Source: Prostheceraeus crozeri
Taxonomy: Eukaryota > Platyhelminthes > Polycladida > Euryleptidae
Direction: 5' to 3'
Assembly: GCA_907163375.1 (NCBI GenBank)
Contig: CAJQUW010011065.1
Span: forward strand, 124,001 to 188,000
DNA: 64,000 bases
A program made the translations under genes and the position numbers. Of the stretch, positions 51,643-60,799 are shown piece after piece (position 1 is the first letter of the stretch; each line of letters starts with the position of its first letter). The notes under the pieces are model-generated. The model had not been told where the DNA came from and did no database searches. It saw only the letters and a list, made by a program, of their open reading frames with translations.

Positions 51643-51976
51643 AGATATTACCTAATACGTTGCCTACTACAGGAGCTAACATCGGAAGTATTGCTGAAAG
51701 GAAACCACCCTTTTGTGACAGAGTTTTCCTCTTTCTTTGAAGGGTGATTTTAGGATTGGAGATGAATCGCAATTTTGTAGTATGTCGCTTAAGTAACTTT
51801 CGTTGTTGTGGTGATAATTTCTTTGTCCTCAAACTTCTCACATGAGAAATAATTTCTCGAATAAATTTATCATTAGCATGTTATATTGCATTATATCGCT
51901 GATTTTCTTTCATTCGTTGAAGAGCTCGAATGGCTGCAGAAAATTTTGAAGACTTTCGACCTTTACGTCTCGCCAT
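51626..51976 (-). pseudogene. Polinton B basic pX-like protein
   Basis: Counterpart of 26442-26813: basic helices 'RSLRTKKLSPQQRKLLKRH' and hydrophobic end 'GGFLSAILPMLAPVVGNVLG'. Confidence 0.6.
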
Positions 51977-52026
51977 TTTTCTCTTTACCATTGTCACAAC
52001 TTGACTTTTCCATATTTGCATAGGTA

Positions 52027-52353
52027 CTAACTTTTATGGCAGAAGCGACACTCAAAATGAGCTGCATCACAGTGGCTACATTGACAAAGTTGAATACAGC
52101 AGCGCATGAAACAGCGGTGGCAGAAAGTATGCTTACATCTCTTAAAGATGCGTTTTTCACTTCCATCCTTTCGCTTACATACATCACACATACTTTCACT
52201 CTTACTAACAACTTCTAAAGCAAGTCTTTTTGACGACATAAACTTGCTAGCCTTTTCTAAATAATAGACGGATGTATAGAAGGAATATACTTCGAGAGTA
52301 AGTAGACACAACTCGAAGACCAACTGTGCTACGATCAAGAACCATTGCATCTT
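52027..52353 (-). CDS. Membrane-anchored RING-like protein (Polinton B)
   Basis: 'MQWFLIVAQLVFELCLLTLE' membrane segment; 'CDVCKRKDGSEKRIFKRC', 'HTFCHRCFMRCCIQLCQC', 'CRFCHKS' RING-like array. Counterpart of 26865-27194. Confidence 0.7.
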   Translation of the reverse strand, partial: KMQWFLIVAQLVFELCLLTLEVYSFYTSVYYLEKASKFMSSKRLALEVVSKSESMCDVCKRKDGSEKRIFKRCKHTFCHRCFMRCCIQLCQCSHCDAAHFECRFCHKS

Positions 52354-52379
52354 TAATTTTCTTTTATACAAAGTTGAAT

Positions 52380-52760
52380 GTGAATATGTGAAATCGCTTC
52401 AATCACTAGACTGCTACCATGATTCTTAAATGCATCAAGACGTTGAGCAATTTTTCCCATATGTCTTTCAAAAAATTCTTCGGGATTATCTACAACTTCC
52501 ATTGAATAGGAAGCAAAGTGGAAGAAACGATCTTCTACCTCTTTTTTCCCAAAATGAACTAAATTTTCGCAACTAATCGCGCCATTACAATTTTATCAGA
52601 AGACGTATCCATGAACTTCAAAAATAGCGTGCTAGTATCACCAATAACTGATTTGATGTTGATCTCATCTTTATGAAAAGTTATCACATAATCTTGAATA
52701 GTTCCCTTTAAGCTTTGTCTATGAAAACTTAATGTTCCACAATCATTTGGGAAAGACATT
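52380..52760 (-). pseudogene. Unrecognised late protein of Polinton B
   Basis: 'MTMSFPNDCGTLSFHRQSLK', 'VITFHKDEINIKSV', 'MARLVAKI'. Counterpart of 27191-27600. Confidence 0.4.
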
Positions 52761-52846
52761 GTCATCCTGCATCTATCCCTCCAATTGCATGAAAAACAGC
52801 AAGTCTTTACATAAAGCTTTAATTGAATGACTTCTTCAAGCATGCA

Positions 52847-53377
52847 TTACAAATTTTGGGTTTCAAACAAATAAAATAGATGCAGTTGGTAGCTATCATA
52901 CAGAGAGCAATGAAAACCAAACCTTACTTTGGCAGTGTTGAGGTAAGGAGGAAAAGAACATTGATTATGAATGTAACTACTGCAACGAACATTTGAAATG
53001 GGAACACTCAGTTCCTTGAAACGTTTCGTAACTTCATGATAGTGTTGATTAACTCTACTATCCCAAGGTGGAAGTAGAATATCATTAATGACTAGATTAG
53101 GAAAAAGCTTTCTCTCCTTGGAGGGATCATTACAAAAGATACGTACAACATTGAAGGCTGCTAGCCATCTTTTAAAGTCAATAAGAAGAGCACTTTCACT
53201 AGGAAGTCCAAAGTCTTGTAAATATTGTTGATTAACTCCATCAATATGTTTTCTCGCCCATCCATCAGCCTTGGGATCACACTTGGCATGATGATGATAA
53301 ACACTAACAATCTGATATGAGCAATTGTCCATGGCAATAGCACTGAGCTCCTGTACAGGTTCACCCTCACAATCCAT
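52847..53377 (-). CDS. DEDDh-like exonuclease (Polinton B)
   Basis: 176 residues, open: 'MDCEGEPVQELSAIAM' (D-x-E), 'HHHAKCDPKADGWARKHI', 'PPWDSRVNQHYHEVTKRF', 'FHCSLYDSYQLHLFYL' (H...D). Counterpart of 27687-28217. Confidence 0.6.
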   Translation of the reverse strand: MDCEGEPVQELSAIAMDNCSYQIVSVYHHHAKCDPKADGWARKHIDGVNQQYLQDFGLPSESALLIDFKRWLAAFNVVRIFCNDPSKERKLFPNLVINDILLPPWDSRVNQHYHEVTKRFKELSVPISNVRCSSYIHNQCSFPPYLNTAKVRFGFHCSLYDSYQLHLFYLFETQNL

Positions 53378-53438
53378 AAAAATGATGGTGGATGACTAAA
53401 AAGAAAATTACATAGTTTTACTCATCGGATGAAAAATC

Positions 53439-53639
53439 CTATAACATATTACAATATGAAGAAGTGCAACGATGCTGTTCACGACAAAATACACAAATAA
53501 CATGATGGCAGCGAAGAAGTAAAATGTATCTGATAAGTCCGCGTCTACGACACTCAAAGCACATGAGCGAATTGTCATAAGGCAGAGATAGGTAAGGACT
53601 ACTGATTCTCCTTCTTTGGCTTGCGTTTACCGGCAGCAT
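53439..53639 (-). CDS. Small zinc-finger late protein (Polinton B)
   Basis: 66 residues: 'SLMCFECRRRGLIRYILLL', 'RCHHVICVFCREQHRC', 'YCNML'. C/H spacing resembles a short RING or B-box. Counterpart of 28257-28472. Confidence 0.6.
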   Translation of the reverse strand: MLPVNASQRRRISSPYLSLPYDNSLMCFECRRRGLIRYILLLRCHHVICVFCREQHRCTSSYCNML

Positions 53640-54366
53640 TCTTCTCTAACTTGCGCTTTGTACCGCTCTCGTTGAGGATTTGATCAATAATGTCATGAAC
53701 GTCTGGTCGCTTTGGTATATATAGGATGGATTGAGCATGCATCGATATAGAGGCTAATTTATTATCCCTATGATAACCATAATATAGTCCGCTTATTATG
53801 AAACGAATATTCCAAGTGCCTTCTGCGAGCTCTTCACACCTGATGGGTGTTATTTGTTCTCCATCCTTTCGATAGTAAGAACACCAATGCGATAGTGGTA
53901 GAGAAAGTCGTTCACCTTCCCATATCTTTTTATATGGTGTATCCTTGTCATCTCTCGCTCTCGACACTTCGTCAAGGGGAGTAGGGATATCCATATTTAG
54001 TGTCACAAATTCTTCAATAATGTGAAGCTGGCGACGTATGTATGGAGTTACAGGAATGATGACGTAGTCTCCATACTGATTCCTCTTCACACTCACGTCT
54101 GTGGAAGGGATCATTCCCGTTTCCAGTGATGTAGCATGATCGTAATAGCGTATGCCTTGTCTAAATCTACACTGTAAGCGGTGTAGGATTATGTACTTCT
54201 GTTGTCTCCTCCACCGGTCTCAACAGTAGATGGCTTGATTGTAGCGAACCTTGCACCGTCTGGACATCAGCATCTAGTCTGGTAAGTGATGTAGAGGCCT
54301 GAAAGCGGAAAGATGCGATTAGGTTTGCACTCAAGAAAGGAGGTGGAGGGAAGTTTTCCGACTTAC
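53599..54366 (-). pseudogene. First late-block gene of Polinton B, unknown function
   Basis: ATG at about 54366 is directly followed by GTAAGT, as in A. The open part 53599-54114 reads 'QYGDYVIIPVTPYIRRQLH', 'SLPLSHWCSYYRKDGEQI', 'ISGLYYGYHRDNKLASIS', 'VHDIIDQILNESGTKRKL' and a basic tail. No family recognised. Confidence 0.5.
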
Positions 54367-54589
54367 CATTCTAGTTGAAAAGTAGGATAGATGAGCTGAG
54401 AGAACGTGCGTCCGTCACTTATACGATTCAAAGATAGAATGATTGTCACTCTGAAGTCTCATTACTTATAGAGAAATGCATGATTCTCATTAGATGATGA
54501 TCCTCATTGGACAATAACATCAAGCTGACTCTAAATCTGGTCTCCGTTTACCCATCCGAGCCTTCGTTCGCCCGCTTGAGCTGTTTTTG

Positions 54590-55218
54590 GAAAATTCTAA
54601 CTCTGTCGTTTTTCGTCAATTTCCGAAATCTTAAATGGCGTCTCACATCTAAACGAAGGCAGATATGAACAAGCCGTTTCATTCACTGAATTTGTCTCAC
54701 TCTTAGCTTTCAAACGAGCTATTGCACGACTTTCTACGATCTCTAGAACCAAAGTTGGAAGCAGCGCTGCAAGGGGGGACGTCCCAAAAATTTTTTCTCT
54801 CCGATTGAGCTGGAAATCACCATACCGATGCAGAATTTGACGCTGAATCCGAATCTGCCCTCCGTTTTCCCATCCGATGCTTCGTTTTGGCTCTACAGCC
54901 CAAAAACATCCCAAATTCGCCGTTAACTCTGTCGTTTTTCGGAAAAATTTTGAAAATTTTTTCTCTCCGATTGAGCTGGAAATCACCCTACCGATGCAGA
55001 ATTTGACGCTGATTCCAAATCTGATTTCAGATCTGCCATTGGAGCTGCCGTTTAGCCGCTAGAGTCCAAAACATCCCAAATTCGCCGATAACTCTGTTGT
55101 TTTATACCCATTTCCAAAATCTGGCAACCTGGTCGGCCGCCCAAGTCAACCTCGACGGTCGACCAAGACTATCTCCCGAGGGGGGCGCTGTGTCTATTGT
55201 GGAGGTTTGCTTACTACT
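54590..55218 (-). repeat. Polinton B right terminal inverted repeat
   Basis: Reverse complement of 5175-5375 plus 31336-31760. Ends GCTTACTACT at 55218, then TGAGGC. Confidence 0.9.
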
Positions 55219-55419
55219 TGAGGCAATGTAGTTAAAATAAAAACAAGTAAGTGATTGATAAAAGTAAGTGATGCCAGCTGGCTCACCAGCTACCCATGAG
55301 TATGTCTCTGTGAGACGAAACGTCGGGTTTTATCAGTCACTTACTTGTTCGGGAGCAGTACCTCATCCTGCAATAAAAGTACAGGGAGCAGAGTAACTTG
55401 TTTTAACATGGCTGTGAAT
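55219..55419. repeat. Right part of the small inverted-repeat element
   Basis: Contains an inner hairpin (55243-55263 with 55328-55348, 20 of 21 positions paired) and the right arm (55361-55419) matching 5115-5172 inverted. The loop carries a 'GACGAAACGTCGGG' palindrome near 55314-55327. Confidence 0.7.
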
Positions 55420-55535
55420 GCTTTAGGTAGTCATCTGAAATGCGACAACTGTTGATTAAAAGTATTTTAGAATGAATTATCATCATTACCTCAACTGCTA
55501 ACAAGATCGGATGAATAAAAAGTACATTTTATGGT

Positions 55536-55965
55536 GATTTAGTTTAAAAAGTTCAGTTTGAAGAGTATTTGCATTTCAATGACAACGCCAAAGTTCCGCC
55601 TGATTGCAAAGATAAGTGCTATAAAATTCAACCTCTCTTCGATATCCTCAACAAAATTTTTCAACAATTTGGATACTTTGTTGGGGATGGCGATAGACGC
55701 CATCCAATAAGATAATTTATCCGAGGAAGGTTGGTGAGATTCGGATTTAAGGACTGAGCACTTTTCAGCTTCGACGGATTTACCTTTAAATTCAATGTTT
55801 ATCAAGGGACATCAGAGGAAGGAAACAAAGAGTTTCCTTTAGGCTACCATGACGACATGGGCCTATCCTACGGGATCGCATGTATATTTTGATAATTTCT
55901 TTACTTCTTTGGATTTGATTGCTGATTTGAATGGAAGACAGATCAACGCTACTGATACACTATAA
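55536..55965 (+). pseudogene. piggyBac-type transposase remnant (PGBD-like)
   Basis: Forward-strand reading gives 'DKCYKIQPLFDILNKIFQQF', 'FIRGRLVRFGFKD', 'GFTFKFNVYQG' and 'FDNFFTSLDLIADLNGRQI' followed by 'ATDTL'. These match piggyBac blocks (RPLFDHFN..., F.RGKP.RFG.K.W, IYQGK, FDNFFTSL.L...L...GI.ATGT). Stops interrupt it (for example after 'RRHPIR' and after 'GFKD') and both the N-terminal part and the C-terminal Cys-rich domain are missing, so it is dead. Confidence 0.8.
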
Positions 55966-57423
55966 ATCGCTCAATACGAATCATATACGAAGGATGCATA
56001 CAAAAACATTTTTTGTATATTTCTGTATCTATTTGCATTTGCATGCTTTTCTTATGTTATTTCAATTGTGGTATGCTCTACATACTGATGCCATACCAGC
56101 ACAATGTTAAAGGAAAGCATCAATGATGTCTAAGATATGTTGATTTAAGGCTTTTTGTCAATAAAGATCACACTTATGTCACATGGCATATACAGCTGCT
56201 TTGAAAGTAGTGAGTTAATGACATTCAAGAGTCAATCTCACAATACTGAATTCTATTTTAATATATGCAAGTCTTAGGCATTTTATAAATAATCAATAAG
56301 TATTCAACCATCAACAATTATGCATTATGTAATTTTAGAATTAGGCATATTATCAATCCAAAATAAAAACACATTATAATTCATGAACGCAAAAATAGGT
56401 TATGTTTGAGATGTATAGAAGTCAACATGGTTGCACAAAAGATGTCGTTTGAATGACATGATGTTAATCAACTTGTTCATTAAGTAGAGTTAAAGCGTCC
56501 TGTTAATGTTATTAGACAAGTAGCAACGACGAAATACAGCAATAAATTCACAATAAATCTAATCTAGTTAAATACCACACTATCAAAAAGAAATATTCAT
56601 CACTGGTATTACTGAAAAAACTTATTTGACAGTAGTATGTGATATATGCATATTTTTTGCTATGTGACTTAAAGCTCTTCATATGAAACACATACAAATG
56701 AGGACCAATTTGCATCGGGTCTCGTATATGAAACATACCAACAACTCGTATTTCTTCGTGAAACAGCCAATCACAGATGGAATAGTTCGTATCACTACAT
56801 GCCAATCACATACGAAAGTAAGTGAGATTTTGTATGAATAACATACCAGGTCTCTGTAAACATACGAGAATCTCGTATCAAATGTTAGTTTCAAAATGTA
56901 TGGGAATTTAGTTATGTTTGTCTGTGATTTTCGTATCCAGTGATTTACAGTGTACGGCAGGGGCAGATAGACGTGGGAATTGCCCTGTTCGTCGTGAAAA
57001 GAACGAATGGCAGAAAAAGAAAACGGGTGAAATGATCTGCGCAGTGGAAAAGAAAACTGGTGTACAAGCCATTGAATAAGCTTATAACATTGAGAACACT
57101 TGTTGATAGTTTTGTAATAAGCATTTTTCGAAAATTTTGATAAATATTGATACCTAATACCCAATGATGATATTTTGGTTATACACGAAAAGAATTGGTT
57201 AAATAATGCACATATACAATATTGATTGAATCTTTTCAAATTGTTGACATTTTGCTGGCGGTTCTTACCAAGTTCCTCAAATGAGGACCATGCAAAATAT
57301 CATAGGAAAACACTTTAAAAGACTAATTGCGCATGAAAATCTCTTAGTATTCTTTCCAAAAGTACTAAACATCTGAGAAATTGCCAATTCCAAAGAATTT
57401 AAATAGGTTCGGTATCAAATGGG
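55966..57423. other. Right arm of the piggyBac element, no gene seen
   Basis: AT-rich, no coding signal. Carries the GGTCC-type subterminal motif at 57268-57291 and ends at TTAA (57424-57427). Confidence 0.5.
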
Positions 57424-57564
57424 TTAATTTAATATGCTATGCCTTTTTGACGAGCATATTCGTAGGTATACATATATATAAAGCAGTATATCCATCATTT
57501 TAACCAGCGCATTGAATAAGTGAATCTTGTGCGTAGACAGTATGTATACATATTATAGATATAA

Positions 57565-57660
57565 AATTACCGGAAAAATATAAATTATATTTTTCCGGTA
57601 ATTTTTCCGGAAACATTACCGGGAAAATTGGAAAAATATGGAAAAATAAAAAAAATTTCC
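57565..57660. repeat. AT-rich palindromic stretch, left of the hAT-derived gene
   Basis: Repeated CCGGAAAAAT and its complement form overlapping palindromes (for example 57571-57600). Similar sequence lies at 60705-60790 on the other side of the hAT gene. Confidence 0.6.
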
Positions 57661-58160
57661 TGTCAACGAAAAATATTCCATCTAAGTAAATTTGCAATAT
57701 AGTGTTGATTAGGTAAATGATACGGTATCTCATTTTGAATGAAACAAGTATTATGGTACAGCAACATATGTGCAATTTTTATTTGAGAGATTGGTAAATT
57801 AAGCTTAATTTAAATTAAACAAATACGGGAAGACACAACTAGGAGTATTAAACAAACACCGATATATCGTGAAATTTACTCGACAAGAAATAGAGAAGAA
57901 TATATTGGGCCTATATGAGGGAGAAGGATGTCAAGGCATTCTATGATTTTGACTTTGATTTGGACATGAATAAGCCTAAATAATCTACCGATACTTGAAA
58001 ACATCACCTAATTACAAAAATCTCTATTTCTTGATTAAAACAAAAAAATCAGTAGTCTAACAATTGGAGGCTAACAAAGTTGGATAACAAAATTATATAC
58101 TCTTACAAATCTTCAATAAAGAAAAACAATACCATATGAAGCCTTTCACTGTGCTTGAGG

Positions 58161-60080
58161 TTATGTCTTTTTTGCTACCTTTTTCAATAAGGATTCACGC
58201 TCTAACTCGCAGAATACATAGATAGTTCTCCACCTGGTAGAGCCAGAGGCCAGCTCCGGCTCCTTGACGCGTGTGCAGACAGCACGGTTTACTATGTTGA
58301 TTTCCTCCACTTCCGGAAATTGATAGCTACTCACGAGAATCTGAAAGTGAAACAAATATCAAAGAACACGATATAATATGAACATTTAACAAATGTTCTG
58401 GGATTTATACGAATAATAGCCTAATTACATAATTTTTGTGAGCATTTCATTAAAATCATATTATATATTATTTATCATATTATCTATTATATTTATCTAT
58501 CTATTATATTATTAGATCATATTATTTAGTGAATAAACAATCTCGTAGACCTAAAGAATTGTTTGTTGAAAATATCTTCTATTTTATTCACTGCTATTTT
58601 TCCTAAGTCTGTACGTACTTAATTCTACATGCGGATACAATATGAGCTGAGTTTACTACGTCCATTCATGAAAGACAGCTATTCAAAGTAAACCAATTTA
58701 AATTAAATTATAGTAAATGAATTGATTTGCCTTCAAATTGTTATAATAATTTAAAGGCAAATCAATTACGATAATAATTCAATTTTATATGGCCAGTAGG
58801 ATATTCATAATGCCAGTTTGTCCAGATTGTACTAGATAAAGCTAAGGTACTGTGTGTTAAAATTAGGCTATCATACTTATATATATTTACATGTATATGT
58901 CTCTTACCTTTTTTAGAAATTTAACAGTGATTTGGTCACCTTCAATAAATTGAACGCAGCCGTAATATAACCGTACTACTCCTCGGCGACTGCGTTGATT
59001 TTGTATCATGTACTCTACACAGACCCAATTACCAACTTCAATTGTTTCTTCCACCATTTCCACATTGTCATTGTCATCCTCTTCACTGCAGCTTCCGACA
59101 TCTTGGTCAAATTCAACAACTTGCTCTTCATCATCTTCCTTATTTGTTGTATCGTCAGCATCCACAATTGCTGGTTCAGTGCCGACTTCAATAAGATCGG
59201 GAACTGTCAGGGCCTGGTGTTGCTTCTGATCAGCTTTACGTTTATTAGCAAAATGCCTCACCTTGATATTGTAACTCACTTTTGTAAGTTTTGCAGAGCG
59301 ATCATTTGTGAGGCGATTCCTTTTTTTCGTCTTTTGCATGCCATATTCTTTGTTGGATCTCTCTACACAAGCCACAGATGCTGGAAGACTGAGAAGTTGT
59401 TTAGCGACTGGTGCTAACACTCTGTGGCCACAAAAAGTATTCCACCATTGTAGTGGATCCGTTTCATCTTCAATCATAGACCAGTAAAGTTCATTACTAT
59501 AAACTGGCCCATCTCGAGATTTGAAAGCAATAAAATCCTTCATGACTAAATCGTTAGTTACACCGAGCATCTCAGCAATTTTAACGATTTCCTTGATAGC
59601 CTGCGCATGTTCAACTTCGTCCAAGTCATCCCCGCAGAATCTTGGGTTCAGAAGATTGGCTGCCATCTGAGTTGATCGCACTGAGAATTCTCTTCTTTCT
59701 CGAATAGCCGCTCTGAGTAGATCTGCCTCGTCTATGGTCAATGGGCAGTTTGCCTCCCGCAAGTTATTTTCCACACAGTGTTCGATGTAGCGCCAAAGTC
59801 GGGGGAGAACAGAAACTCGTACTAAGTTTCCTTCAACTTCCTTTATCGCATTCCGTATTGGCTCAAGAAGTTTTGCAGAAAATTCGACGAGAGGCCAGAG
59901 ATAATCGGTATCGAAGCACATTTCCTTTAGATGCTGGTGGCTCCGTACTTCACGGCAACATCGTGGATCAGAAATGGCAATGCGCAATTGATTTTGCAAC
60001 CTAAGATTGCGCTTCATCATCTCGTGTTGAGAATTTTTAGTTAAATGAATAGACGAGATGATCCTAATTCTCTGATTCAT
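58161..60080 (-). CDS. hAT-transposase-derived protein, C-terminal region with an added tail
   Basis: A 397-codon open frame (60080 to about 58910) plus a downstream exon (about 58341-58161). The larger exon has a hAT RNase H/dimerisation region: 'TDYLWPLVEFSAKLLEPIR', 'MAANLLNPRFCGDDL', and the dimerisation block 'DPLQWWNTFCG...LAPVAKQLLSLPASVACVERS', then 'NRLTNDRSAKL'. An acidic linker and a tail 'GNWVCVEYMIQNQRSRRGVV' with 'FIEGDQITVKFLKK' follow. The exon ends at AAAAAAG|GTAAGAG, and exon 2 after TTTCAG adds 'SSYQFPEVEEINIVNRAV'. An N-terminal zinc finger and catalytic start are not visible upstream, so it may be truncated, spliced further, or domesticated. Confidence 0.7.
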
Positions 60081-60704
60081 CCGTTTTTCATAGACGAAGT
60101 CAATCGCTTCAATAGTTCGAAAGTTAGAGCTGTTAGAGCTATATGTTTACAATACACGAAACAGCTATCATTGCAAAAAAATAAATATAGTAGGTAATTA
60201 TTATTAAACATGTATTTAGGCCTATTTCATTCGCTACATTCGGCCCTGATAATGCAGCACGCTCTCATTCAATATTTAGGTTTAGGCCTTGTTCTGACAG
60301 TTTATATTTTCAGATGACATTCTCGAGAAGTACAACATTGAGGATTCATAGTAGGCTACAACATTAATGAAATAGTAGGCTACACGGCGTGACAGCTCAC
60401 GCTTTTATACGGTTATAAATCTTATAACTTATAAGAATGATTCATATAATGAAAGTTGAAATATTTAATTTACCATTACAACATTTTACAAAATTTAGGG
60501 CTACTATTAAAGAAATTAAAGCAAAAACGTTTAGTTAAACTTCGCAGATAAACACATTATTATGCTCTCTATTATGATAGCAAATATTTCTCTTCCCTTG
60601 AAGCTATGGCTGTCATATGCAGTGGTATGATACAAACCGCAATGTTGTTATTCTATCTTTTTCAAATTACTAATGAAGTGATTCATCAAAATACAGAAAT
60701 TGAA

Positions 60705-60790
60705 CGGAAAAATTGCATGTGGAAAAATATTATATTTTTCCGGAAAAATATTATATTTTCCGGAAAATTTTCCAGAAAATTTTCCATTTC
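60705..60790. repeat. AT-rich palindromic stretch, right of the hAT-derived gene
   Basis: Tandem TTTTTCCGGAAAAATATTAT words and partial palindromes, related to 57565-57660. Possibly subterminal repeats of the hAT element. Confidence 0.55.
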
Positions 60791-60799
60791 ATATCCTTA

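Larger units (their letters stand above)
5175..55218 (+). mobile_element. Polinton B (older Polinton/Maverick copy), split by nested insertions
   Basis: Polinton/Maverick fossil. Both ends start AGTAGTAAGC with terminal inverted repeats of about 625 bp. The 6-bp target duplication is TGAGGT (5169-5174) and TGAGGC (55219-55224). Its left repeat is interrupted by the Harbinger element (5376-31332), and a LINE sits in a late gene (48723-50572). Net length is about 22.3 kb. The gene plan is the same as Polinton A: coiled-coil early protein, ribozyme-flanked small gene, PolB, then the reverse-strand late block with capsid, protease, ATPase and integrase. It is broken, with roughly fifteen or more interruptions. 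It is older than A because A sits inside an element that inserted into B. Confidence 0.93.
4193..57423 (+). mobile_element. Outer piggyBac-like DNA transposon, interrupted by about 50 kb of nested elements
   Basis: The left end reads TTAA-CCCATTTCATACC (TTAA at 4189-4192). The right end, read in reverse complement from 57427, is TTAA-CCCATTTGATACC. TTAA target duplication with short CCC-starting terminal repeats is the piggyBac superfamily signature. A decayed transposase with piggyBac blocks lies in the right arm (55536-55965), which independently supports the assignment. Without Polinton B and its cargo the element is about 3.2 kb, normal for the superfamily. The left arm (4193-5114) has no readable N-terminal transposase sequence. 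It is the outermost and so the oldest layer of the stack. Confidence 0.75.
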
